A stretch of 13,675 nucleotides of DNA from Bacteroidales bacterium. GTDB taxonomy: Bacteria; Bacteroidota; Bacteroidia; Bacteroidales; UBA7960. The position numbers and the translations under genes were made by a program. Each line of letters begins with the position of its first letter. Position 1 is the stretch's first letter. The notes beneath the pieces were generated by a model that worked only from the letters and a program-made list of their open reading frames with translations, made no database searches and had not been told where the DNA came from. The stretch is from assembly GCA_003557765.1 (NCBI GenBank), contig PWNO01000120.1, positions 1-13,675 on the forward strand. Reading direction: 5' to 3'. Shown here piece after piece: positions 1 through 6,954 of the stretch.

Positions 1-31
1 ATCTTACCATGGCATTTTTTCGGTAAAGATA

Positions 32-39
32 CAAAATTA
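32..39 (-). promoter_or_regulatory. Possible -7 box of a leftward promoter
   Basis: The minus strand reads TAATTTTG here, an exact match to the Bacteroidota -7 consensus TAnnTTTG. It lies just past the end of nth and would drive a gene left of the window. No TTG is present at the expected -33 distance, so only half of the promoter is supported. Confidence 0.3.
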
Positions 40-78
40 TTTTAAATACGCCATACTATGGTTGACATGACACTAGGT

Positions 79-723
79 TCAATTTGTTTTTTTCTTATTA
101 AAGAACCTACAGGCCGTGGTTAGCGGACAAATATCGCACTTGGGCTTTCTTGCTACGCAAATATACCTGCCGTGCAGGATCAGCCAGTGATGCGCAATGG
201 CTACCTGGTGCTCCGGGATGTATTTTAATAACTGGTTTTCTGTTTCTAACGGTGTTTTCGCGTTTGTGGTTAATCCAATACGATTGGAGACTCTGAAAAC
301 ATGGGTGTCGACCGCAAGGGCAGGTTTGTGATATATCACCGAAGCAATTACATTGGCCGTTTTTCTTCCCACTCCGGGCAGTTTCATTAACTCTTTTACA
401 TCATCCGGAACCAGCCCATTGAACTCAGAGCATAGCTTTTGTGCCATCCCGATCAGGTTGCGTGTTTTGCTGTTGGGGTAGGAACAACTTTTTACATACC
501 CGTAAACTTCTTCTTCCGATGCTGCAGCAAGGCTTTCTGGCTCAGGAAACCGATTGAACAGGTCGGGCGTGATCATGTTTACACGCTTATCGGTGCATTG
601 GGCCGACAAGATCACAGCAACGATCAACTGATAGGGGTCTTTATAACGAAGTTCTGTTTCCGCTGCCGGTTGATTTTTGGCGAAATAACTTAGAACAAAC
701 TCAAACCGCTCCCTCTTTCTCAT
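79..723 (-). CDS. nth: Endonuclease III (DNA glycosylase / AP lyase)
   Basis: This 214-residue protein has the normal length and all the signatures of Nth, the base-excision-repair enzyme that removes oxidised pyrimidines and nicks the DNA at the abasic site. The helix-hairpin-helix LPGVGRKTAN lies at residues 115-124 and contains the catalytic lysine K121. The catalytic aspartate is D139 in AVDTHVFRV. The 4Fe-4S cluster ligands C189, C196, C199 and C205 follow the family spacing C-x6-C-x2-C-x5-C. The ATG start gives the usual N-terminus, with RKRERF leading into the first helix. The gene is divergent from the acyl-CoA synthetase gene, with a 145-bp gap that carries promoter candidates for both. 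Nothing is missing or unusual. The family assignment is certain; the exact lesion range is inferred from the family. Confidence 0.97.
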   Translation of the reverse strand: MRKRERFEFVLSYFAKNQPAAETELRYKDPYQLIVAVILSAQCTDKRVNMITPDLFNRFPEPESLAAASEEEVYGYVKSCSYPNSKTRNLIGMAQKLCSEFNGLVPDDVKELMKLPGVGRKTANVIASVIYHKPALAVDTHVFRVSNRIGLTTNAKTPLETENQLLKYIPEHQVAIAHHWLILHGRYICVARKPKCDICPLTTACRFFNKKKTN

Positions 724-785
724 TTTTATATTATTTAGAAATCTTTAAACTATCAAATCTGCTAATCTGCACATTAACCTTCGTG

Positions 786-816
786 TTTAAAAGTAGGTAA
801 TTTTTTCTTACTTTAG
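786..816 (+). promoter_or_regulatory. Candidate promoter of the acyl-CoA synthetase operon
   Basis: TTTA at 786-789 is followed, 20 nt after its TTT, by TACTTTAG at 809-816. This resembles the Bacteroidota pattern TTTG–N19-21–TAnnTTTG, with one mismatch in each box. Transcription would begin near 822, leaving a 5' leader of about 45 nt before the ATG at 869. Confidence 0.45.
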
Positions 817-832
817 CCACAAAATTCCATTA

Positions 833-840
833 CAAAGATA
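833..840 (-). promoter_or_regulatory. Candidate -7 box for nth
   Basis: The minus strand reads TATCTTTG, an exact TAnnTTTG match. It would give nth a leader of roughly 100 nt. No clear TTG is found at the -33 position. The box lies downstream of the opposing synthetase promoter, so the two promoters would face each other. Confidence 0.35.
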
Positions 841-868
841 GTTTCGATTACTTAAAAGCAGATATTGT

Positions 869-2929
869 ATGATTAATGAACAGTTACTCAATCCGCGCAG
901 CATCGTGGTGGTCGGAGGGTCGAACAATGTGATGAAGCCCGGAGGCAAGGTGCTTAAAAACCTGATTGATGGTAAGTTTTTCGGTGAGCTTTATGTGACA
1001 AACCTTAAGGAAAGCGAGGTACAGGGCATTAAAAGTTATTCCGATGTCTCCGATCTTCCTGATGTTGATTTGGCAATCATTGCGATAGCAGCCCGTTTTG
1101 TGCCTGAAACGGTTGAGGTGCTTGCGAGTCAAAAAAACACCCGTGCATTTATTGTGCTTTCTGCCGGATTTAGCGAGGAAAGTGAAGAAGGCGCAATACT
1201 GGAACAACAACTTGTAAAGATTGTTGATAGCGTAAATGGCGCACTGATTGGTCCGAATTGCATAGGTGTGCTAACCCCTTCCCATCATAGTGTGTTTACA
1301 TACCCCATTCCGAAATTGAATCCAAAAGGCTGTGATTTTGTTTCCGGTTCCGGAGCTACAGCCTGTTTTATTATGGAAGCGGGAATTCCTAAGGGATTGA
1401 CATTTGCAAATGTTTTTTCGGTTGGGAATTCTGCACAAATGGGTGTTGAAGAGGTTGTGCAATATTGGGATGAATCGTTCGACCCTGAGAAAAGCTCACG
1501 CATCAAACTGTTATATATTGAAGACATATCAAAATCTGACCTTTTGCTGAAACATGCCAGCTCACTGATTAGGAAAGGGTGCAGAATTGCTGCAGTGAAG
1601 GCCGGATCTTCAGAGGCAGGCAGCCGCGCCGCCTCTTCACATACCGGTGCTTTGGCCAGCTCTGATGTGGCGGTGGAGGCACTCTTCCGGAAGGCGGGCA
1701 TCGTTCGCTGCCATGGCCGTGAAGACCTGATAGCTGTTGCATCTGTTTTTATGCATCCTCCGCTTACAGGTAAACGGATTGCCATAGTTACCCATGCCGG
1801 AGGTCCCGCCGTGATGCTGACAGACGCCCTGTCGGAAGGGGGACTTGAGGTTCCGCAAATCAACAATCCGAAGAGCCTTGAGCTGTTAGAGCATTTGTTT
1901 CCCGGTTCATCCGTATCAAACCCGATCGATTTTCTGGCAACCGGAAACGCCGAACAGCTGGGAATCATTCTGAATTATACCGAAAAGCATTTTGATGACA
2001 TCGATGGCGTGGTGGTGATCTTTGGTACACCCGGCTTGTTTCCCGTCTTTGACGTTTATGATGTACTGCATGAGAAAATGAAAACACACAAAAAACCCAT
2101 TTTTCCTGTCTTGCCCAGCACATTGACAGCTGCAGATGAGGTGAATGCATTTATAGCCAAGGGACATGTCAACTTTCCGGATGAGGTGGTGCTTGGACAG
2201 GCATTGGCAAGGGTTTACCACACACCTCCTCCTGCTGAACCGGCTATGACGCCTGATGATGTGGATTGTGAAAGGATCAGAAAGGTGATTGATGATGCCG
2301 GAGAGGGTTACCTTGCTCCGGAAGCTGTGCAGGAGCTTCTAGATGCTGCCGGAATTCCGCGTGCGGCCGAGGCTGTATCTGACCGGCTTGAAGATGCACG
2401 CAAACAGGCAGCGAATATGGGTTACCCAATTGCCATGAAAGTGGTGGGCCCGGTGCACAAATCTGATGTGGGTGGCGTTGTGCTGAATGTGAAGAATGAA
2501 GATCAGCTCACCAGCGAATTCAACCGGATGATGCATATCCCCGAAACGACAGCCATTTTGATGCAACCCATGCTTTCCGGTGTGGAGCTGTTTGCCGGAG
2601 CAAAGCGGGAAGAAAAATTTGGCCATATGGTGCTCTGCGGAATGGGAGGCATTTTTATTGAAGTGCTGAAAGACATCAATACAAGGCTTACTCCGGTTTC
2701 AGAGGATGAGGCCTTTGAAATGATCACGGGCCTGAAAAGTCAGGCCATACTGGAAGGCGTCAGAGGGCAGGAAGGTATTAAAATTGAGCAATTTGTGGAT
2801 GTGATCGTGCGCTTATCTGCCCTTGTGGAAACGGCTCCGGAAATCTTTGAAATGGACCTGAATCCGCTTTTGGGGAATAAGAATCAAATAGTGGCAGTGG
2901 ATGCACGGATCAATATCGCTAAATCATAA
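869..2929 (+). CDS. ADP-forming acetyl/acyl-CoA synthetase, fused alpha-beta
   Basis: This 686-residue protein belongs to the NDP-forming acyl-CoA synthetase (ACD) superfamily, which interconverts acyl-CoA + ADP + Pi and acid + CoA + ATP through a phosphohistidine. The order is a Rossmann CoA-binding domain (about 5-135, with VVVGGS near the start), a succinyl-CoA-ligase-like region (about 150-450) and a C-terminal ATP-grasp domain (about 475-684). H258 in SSHTGALA is the expected phosphorylated histidine, and E218 in YIEDI sits where the family has its stabilising acid. H530 in GPVHKSDVGG matches the second histidine, in the beta part, used for phosphoryl relay. MDLNPL near 662-667 is the typical ATP-grasp ending. 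Both subunits occur in one chain, as in many bacterial homologues. The symporter gene starts 11 bp downstream, suggesting co-transcription. The substrate (acetate, propionate, branched or aryl acids) cannot be read from sequence. Confidence 0.92.
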   Translation: MINEQLLNPRSIVVVGGSNNVMKPGGKVLKNLIDGKFFGELYVTNLKESEVQGIKSYSDVSDLPDVDLAIIAIAARFVPETVEVLASQKNTRAFIVLSAGFSEESEEGAILEQQLVKIVDSVNGALIGPNCIGVLTPSHHSVFTYPIPKLNPKGCDFVSGSGATACFIMEAGIPKGLTFANVFSVGNSAQMGVEEVVQYWDESFDPEKSSRIKLLYIEDISKSDLLLKHASSLIRKGCRIAAVKAGSSEAGSRAASSHTGALASSDVAVEALFRKAGIVRCHGREDLIAVASVFMHPPLTGKRIAIVTHAGGPAVMLTDALSEGGLEVPQINNPKSLELLEHLFPGSSVSNPIDFLATGNAEQLGIILNYTEKHFDDIDGVVVIFGTPGLFPVFDVYDVLHEKMKTHKKPIFPVLPSTLTAADEVNAFIAKGHVNFPDEVVLGQALARVYHTPPPAEPAMTPDDVDCERIRKVIDDAGEGYLAPEAVQELLDAAGIPRAAEAVSDRLEDARKQAANMGYPIAMKVVGPVHKSDVGGVVLNVKNEDQLTSEFNRMMHIPETTAILMQPMLSGVELFAGAKREEKFGHMVLCGMGGIFIEVLKDINTRLTPVSEDEAFEMITGLKSQAILEGVRGQEGIKIEQFVDVIVRLSALVETAPEIFEMDLNPLLGNKNQIVAVDARINIAKS

Positions 2930-2940
2930 AACCTACTGAT

Positions 2941-4404
2941 ATGATTGAAAGAATCATCGTGTTATCCCTGTATGCGTTGATGATCATCATTGTTGGAATT
3001 CGCGGTTTGCGTGGTACCAAAACATTCAATGATTTTTATCTGGGAGGAGGGAATGTCGGACCCTGGATGACAGCATTTTCTTATGGAACAGCCTATTTCA
3101 GTGCTGTTCTCTTTATTGGTTTTGCAGGGAACATCGGTTGGAACTTTGGATATTCCGGTTTATGGATTGCCCTGGTCAATGCAATTGTAGGTGTTACGCT
3201 TGCCTGGCGGTTGGTTGGAATGCGACTGAAAGAACCTGGAGCGACTTTGGGTGCCACCACATTGCCCGAATATCTCAAAAAGCGTTATGACAGTCCTGAG
3301 CTGAAACTCCTGGCCAGCCTTGTGATATTTGTCTTCATGATCCCATACACGGCAGCCGTTTTCATGGGTTTGTCCTATCTGTTTACTTCCAATTTCAACA
3401 TTGAATACTGGCACGCCCTGCTGTTCATGGGCTTTTTTACGGCACTGTATCTTGTGATGGGAGGATACAAATCGATGGCATTGATCGACATGATATTTGG
3501 CCTCATCATGACGGTGAGTGTCGTTATATTGTTTTTTAGCACTTTGCATGAAGGGGGTGGACTGGCGCGCATCACCTTTGAGCTACAAGCCATTGACCCG
3601 AAACTGACCCGTGCCGTAGGGCCTCCGGGGTGGTGGCCCCTTTTGTCGATCGTGCTGCTGACAAGCCTTGCACCCTTTGCCATGCCACAGCTGATCCAGA
3701 AGTTTTATGCCATTAAAGACAAAGCCACCGTAAAGCGTGGTATGTTTGCGTCAACCCTTTTTGCGATCCTGATAGGAGGGGTTGCCTATTTTGTTGGGGC
3801 TACCTCCAGGGTGTTTCTCAGCCCTGAAACAGCTCCTGCGGCATTTGATATTGCCGGACACCCGATTTATGACATCCTGATGCCGGAGCTGCTTACCAAC
3901 GTGGTGCCGGCATCCATCAGTGTCATCATCCTCCTGCTCATCTTGTCGGCATCGATGTCGACACTGGCAGCCCTGGTGCTGGTTTCCAGTTCAACCTTTG
4001 TAAAGGACTTCTACCAGGGTTTCATTAACAGAGAGGTAAAAGATGGAAAAATGACCATGATGATGCGTATCATGAGTGCCGTTTTTGTCTTCCTGGCCGT
4101 ATTGCTGGCCTATCTGAACATCGACAGCATCGTTGCCATTCTGGGAATATCCTGGGGCGCACTGGGCTCTTTCTTCCTGGGACCGTTCATCTGGGGATTG
4201 TATAAAAAAGACTCCAGGCGCAGCGGTGCCATTGCTTCAGGAGTCGGTGGGTTGATGGTTTGCCTGATCTTGTACGCGGCAGGACTACCATCACCGCAAG
4301 CAGGAACCATTGGCATGCTCACCTCATTAGCCTTAAACCCGGTTGTAAGTTTTTTCCGCAACAAATACCACACCAAACCACACCAAACCAAACCAAACTT
4401 CTAA
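2941..4404 (+). CDS. Sodium:solute symporter (SSS family)
   Basis: This 487-residue inner-membrane protein has about 13 hydrophobic segments and the features of the SSS/SLC5 family (PutP, PanF, vSGLT). It opens with a short outside segment and a first helix, followed by DFYLGGGNVGPW (31-42), the conserved start of the transport core. The helix with SASMSTLAALVLVSSS (336-351) holds the serines that form the Na2 site in this family, followed by the characteristic FVKDFY. It lies between an acyl-CoA synthetase gene and an outer-membrane barrel gene in one operon, so a monocarboxylate or other small acid is a reasonable guess, but other SSS members carry sugars, proline, pantothenate or ureides. 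The last dozen residues (HTKPHQTKPNF) are not membrane-like and come from a tandem DNA repeat, so the tail is probably a late, dispensable addition. Confidence 0.88.
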   Translation: MIERIIVLSLYALMIIIVGIRGLRGTKTFNDFYLGGGNVGPWMTAFSYGTAYFSAVLFIGFAGNIGWNFGYSGLWIALVNAIVGVTLAWRLVGMRLKEPGATLGATTLPEYLKKRYDSPELKLLASLVIFVFMIPYTAAVFMGLSYLFTSNFNIEYWHALLFMGFFTALYLVMGGYKSMALIDMIFGLIMTVSVVILFFSTLHEGGGLARITFELQAIDPKLTRAVGPPGWWPLLSIVLLTSLAPFAMPQLIQKFYAIKDKATVKRGMFASTLFAILIGGVAYFVGATSRVFLSPETAPAAFDIAGHPIYDILMPELLTNVVPASISVIILLLILSASMSTLAALVLVSSSTFVKDFYQGFINREVKDGKMTMMMRIMSAVFVFLAVLLAYLNIDSIVAILGISWGALGSFFLGPFIWGLYKKDSRRSGAIASGVGGLMVCLILYAAGLPSPQAGTIGMLTSLALNPVVSFFRNKYHTKPHQTKPNF

Positions 4405-4432
4405 ACTTTTCAACCTCTAAACCTTCAACCAT
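4359..4432 (+). repeat. G-free, C-rich tandem repeat across the symporter–porin junction
   Basis: The plus strand has no G over 74 nt and about 39% C up to the porin start. The 10-mer CACCAAACCA occurs twice in perfect tandem (4371-4390) and continues as AACCAAAC. After the symporter stop a second imprecise repeat follows: CTAAACTTTTCAACC (4401-4415) and CTAAACCTTCAACC (4417-4430). The first repeat encodes the C-terminal tail of the symporter; the second fills the 26-bp gap before the porin ATG. A long unstructured C-rich, G-poor RNA is also what Rho factor prefers, but that role is an inference. Confidence 0.75.
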
Positions 4433-5693
4433 GTTTCCACGATACCTCATACTCTTATTGACTGGTTGGTTCATGTTCCCATTGTTTACATTAGCGGACA
4501 ACCAGGAGGAGCTGCCTGACACAAACGACCGGGCTTTCTCCTTTCGTTTTTCCGGGTTTGTGAAATCCGATTACTGGGTCGACAGCCGCACTGTGGTGGC
4601 AGCGAGAGAAGATCTGTTTTTGCTGTATCCTGACTCGATATTCTCGGATGTGAATGGCAAAGATATTCATGGCGACCCTGTCTATAACTTTTCTGCAATT
4701 ACTTCGCGTATTCTGACCCGGATTGAAGGGCCTGATGCCTTTGGTGCACGCGTTTCAGGTTTGATTGAAGCTGACTTTTCAGGTGTTACCAACGCAGATA
4801 TCAATGGTTTTAGGTTACGTCACGCTTACATGTTGCTGGAATGGAAGCGTTGGGACTTATTGCTCGGACAGTGGTGGCATCCGATGTTTACCCCGGAGGT
4901 GTTTCCGACAGTGGTTTCGCTGAATACAGGAGCACCCTTTCAGCCTTTCATACGTAATCCGCAAGCGACTCTGACATACAGAAACAATCAATCTCGCTGG
5001 ATGTTGTCTATGATTGCCCAGCGAGACAATGCCAGCGACGGTCCGAGGGGTGCGACACCCGATTACATCCGGAATGCGAACATGCCGAACCTTCATTTGC
5101 AGTGGATGCGCACATCAGAGTATTTCACAACCGGATTTGCAGCCGACTACAAGATGATCAGGCCCAGAAACTTCATCAAAATTGATGATACCGGTGATGT
5201 GCATTACACCTCTGAAATGCTTGGAAGCTATGCTTTTATGGCTTTTGCCGGCTACAGGAGGAATCTTTTTCAGATAAAAGGGAAGGCTATATACGGTCAG
5301 AATCTTAGTGAGCACCTGATGATGGGAGGATATGCCGAAAGTGTCATTGACAGCGAGGGAGGCAGAATTGAATACACCCCTTTGAATCATTTGGCTGTTT
5401 GGGGAAATATCCTTTACGGTGAACGTGTGCAGGGAGGGCTCTTTATAGGCTATGGAAAAAATTTCGGTGCTTCTGACCCTGTTGTCGGAGCATATTATGG
5501 TAGAGGCCACGATGTAGACTTCTTATATCGCTTGGCGCCTTCCATCGTCTTCAATTCCGGTAATCTTTCATTATGTGCCGAGCTTGAATTCACAGCTGCC
5601 GGTTACGGTATTCCCGATAACAAAGGCAGGGTTCTTGATGCAAAAGAGGTGAAAAATGTCCGATTGCTTTTTACCGCCTTGTACTTTTTTTAG
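4431..5693 (+). CDS. Outer-membrane beta-barrel porin-like protein
   Basis: The ATG at 4431 gives a 420-residue protein beginning with a good signal peptide: a charged MFPR, a hydrophobic stretch to about residue 20, and a likely signal-peptidase I site after FTLA. The reading frame stays open upstream, but there it runs through the symporter gene and would bury the signal peptide. The mature part begins FRFSGFVKSDYW and alternates polar and hydrophobic residues as in beta strands. It ends in LLFTALYFF, a terminal phenylalanine typical of Bam-assembled barrels. Motifs such as GFRLRHAYM and LGQWWHPMFTPEVFP recall DcaP-like or phosphate-selective-type porins found widely in Bacteroidota, usually annotated as hypothetical. 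With a symporter and an acid-activating enzyme in the same operon, it is likely the outer-membrane entry channel for their substrate. The barrel call is fairly safe; the substrate is unknown. Confidence 0.75.
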   Translation: MFPRYLILLLTGWFMFPLFTLADNQEELPDTNDRAFSFRFSGFVKSDYWVDSRTVVAAREDLFLLYPDSIFSDVNGKDIHGDPVYNFSAITSRILTRIEGPDAFGARVSGLIEADFSGVTNADINGFRLRHAYMLLEWKRWDLLLGQWWHPMFTPEVFPTVVSLNTGAPFQPFIRNPQATLTYRNNQSRWMLSMIAQRDNASDGPRGATPDYIRNANMPNLHLQWMRTSEYFTTGFAADYKMIRPRNFIKIDDTGDVHYTSEMLGSYAFMAFAGYRRNLFQIKGKAIYGQNLSEHLMMGGYAESVIDSEGGRIEYTPLNHLAVWGNILYGERVQGGLFIGYGKNFGASDPVVGAYYGRGHDVDFLYRLAPSIVFNSGNLSLCAELEFTAAGYGIPDNKGRVLDAKEVKNVRLLFTALYFF

Positions 5694-5750
5694 AATCCTT
5701 TTGCTGCATTCAGCATGAAGCGAATCAACAACTAAACAACGAAACAAATC

Positions 5751-5796
5751 AATATAATAAATCTGCAAGTTTTCATTTGCTGATTTATTATTTTTT
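5751..5796 (+). terminator. AT-rich hairpin terminator after the porin gene
   Basis: AATAAATC-T-GCAA (5756-5768) pairs with TTGC-T-GATTTATT (5777-5789). The single T·T mismatch leaves a 12-bp stem, which two or more A·T pairs outside can extend. The loop is 8 nt and a run of six T follows at 5791-5796. It lies 60 nt beyond the porin stop and would end the synthetase–symporter–porin transcript. Its low GC content may make it leaky. Confidence 0.65.
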
Positions 5797-5807
5797 CCGT
5801 ATATTTA
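5776..5807 (+). promoter_or_regulatory. Candidate promoter of the Usp gene, inside the terminator
   Basis: TTTG at 5776-5779, a 20-nt spacer, then TATATTTA at 5800-5807 matches the Bacteroidota promoter pattern with one mismatch in the -7 box. The -33 box forms part of the 3' arm of the preceding terminator hairpin. The predicted start near 5813 leaves about a 30-nt leader. Confidence 0.55.
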
Positions 5808-5844
5808 CTCAAGACATACGTCATGAATTTTAAAGGTCTTGATT

Positions 5845-6954
5845 ATGGAAAAACCACTTGTAACACTGGCTACCGATCATTATACCGCTGCTGAAGTGTT
5901 AAAAGCACGTTTGGAAGCAGCTGGAATTGAGTGTTTTTTAAGCAATGTGCACTTGATACAGGGTGCTGCTCCTGAAGGGGTTAAGATCCAGATCCGGGAA
6001 AAGGATGTTGAAAAGGCAATGCGCCTGATGAGTGAATGGCAATTGGAACGGGATTATGCTGACAAAAAGAACCCGCGTGAAATCAGACGGGTTCTTGTTG
6101 CGGTCGATTTTTCCGATTATTCAAGGAATGCTTGCCTTTACGCAATTAACCTGGCAAGTAAGATCAAAGCCGAAGTAAAAATCCTGCATGTTTATTATGC
6201 ACCGATTGTTGATCTTGTTCCGATTACCGATGCATATTCGATTCAGGTCGATATGGATATCAACCTCCGTGAGATGGAAACCAATGCACGTAAGGGTCTG
6301 ATGGCCTTTATTCAGGATATCAGAAAACTGGCTAAAGAAAACAACATGGGTGATGTGAAAATTGGTTATGCATTAAGGGAAGGGATCACTGAGGATGAGA
6401 TTGCACGCATGGCAAAAGAATATAAACCCGGGATCATTATTCTGGGAACCAAGGGGAAAGGAGAAAAACAAAGCGACATCATCGGCAGTGTTGTTTACCG
6501 TGTTCTTGACCGAACTAAAATTCCTGTACTGGCAATTCCGGAAAACTCACGGTATGATGCAAGGAAAGAGGTCAAAAACATTGCTTATGCGACCGATTTT
6601 GATGATTCCGATTTCGTTGCAATCAGAAGATTGCTTTCCATATTGTCGGAGTTTAAGGTAAACGTGCATTGTATCCATTTGTCAAAAAGTACCAATCAAT
6701 CTATGGATGAATTGCGCATGGATCAGGTAAAGGATTATTTCAGAAAAATCAAAAAAGATATCAAAGTGGAGTGCCATTTGCTTGAAGGAGAGGACAATAT
6801 GAAGGAGGTAGCTGCTTTTGTTGAAGAATATAAAATCGATCTTTTTTCACTGACCAACAGGAAGCGTGGTTTGCTGGCACGATTGTTTGAGCCTGGACTT
6901 ACCCGTAAGCTGATTTATCAAAGCACAACCCCTTTGTTGATTTTCAAGGCATAA
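5845..6954 (+). CDS. DUF2007-like domain fused to two universal stress (Usp) domains
   Basis: The ATG at 5845 gives 369 residues; a TTG two codons earlier is less likely. Residues 1-66 resemble DUF2007, a small alpha-beta domain proposed to take part in signalling: LVTLATDHYTAAEVLKARLE, then GVKIQIREKDVEKA. Residues about 80-232 form a complete Usp domain beginning RRVLVAVDFSDYS. It has the ATP-binding pattern G-x2-G-x9-G-S at 201-215 (GTKG ... IIGS), so this domain probably binds ATP. Residues about 243-369 form a second Usp domain (IAYATDFDDSD ... TTPLLIFKA) without the glycine pattern, so it may be structural or sensory. No membrane segment or signal peptide is seen, so it is cytoplasmic. 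The gene has its own promoter candidate. Its last 37 bp overlap the end of the opposing hydrolase gene. The Usp call is secure; the DUF2007 call is by sequence feel. Confidence 0.85.
   Translation: MEKPLVTLATDHYTAAEVLKARLEAAGIECFLSNVHLIQGAAPEGVKIQIREKDVEKAMRLMSEWQLERDYADKKNPREIRRVLVAVDFSDYSRNACLYAINLASKIKAEVKILHVYYAPIVDLVPITDAYSIQVDMDINLREMETNARKGLMAFIQDIRKLAKENNMGDVKIGYALREGITEDEIARMAKEYKPGIIILGTKGKGEKQSDIIGSVVYRVLDRTKIPVLAIPENSRYDARKEVKNIAYATDFDDSDFVAIRRLLSILSEFKVNVHCIHLSKSTNQSMDELRMDQVKDYFRKIKKDIKVECHLLEGEDNMKEVAAFVEEYKIDLFSLTNRKRGLLARLFEPGLTRKLIYQSTTPLLIFKA

Noticed and set aside
1..30. Inverted repeat ATCTTACC / GGTAAAGAT at the left edge
   Set aside because: The arms need a bulge, the left arm is cut by the window edge and no T-run is placed to make a terminator.
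51..61. Short palindrome CCATA-C-TATGG after nth, considered as a terminator
   Set aside because: A one-base centre cannot form a stable hairpin loop and no T-run follows in the direction of nth transcription.
1285..1968. 227-codon open frame antisense to the acyl-CoA synthetase gene
   Set aside because: It mirrors a conserved enzyme gene, has no recognisable domain and no promoter; a composition shadow.
4371..4400. Tandem repeat considered as a CRISPR-like or integration site
   Set aside because: Units are 10 bp and contiguous with no spacers, and no cas, integrase or tRNA gene is near.
4260..4430. Upstream extension of the porin reading frame
   Set aside because: It overlaps the symporter in another frame, is built partly from the repeat, and would place the obvious signal peptide in the interior.
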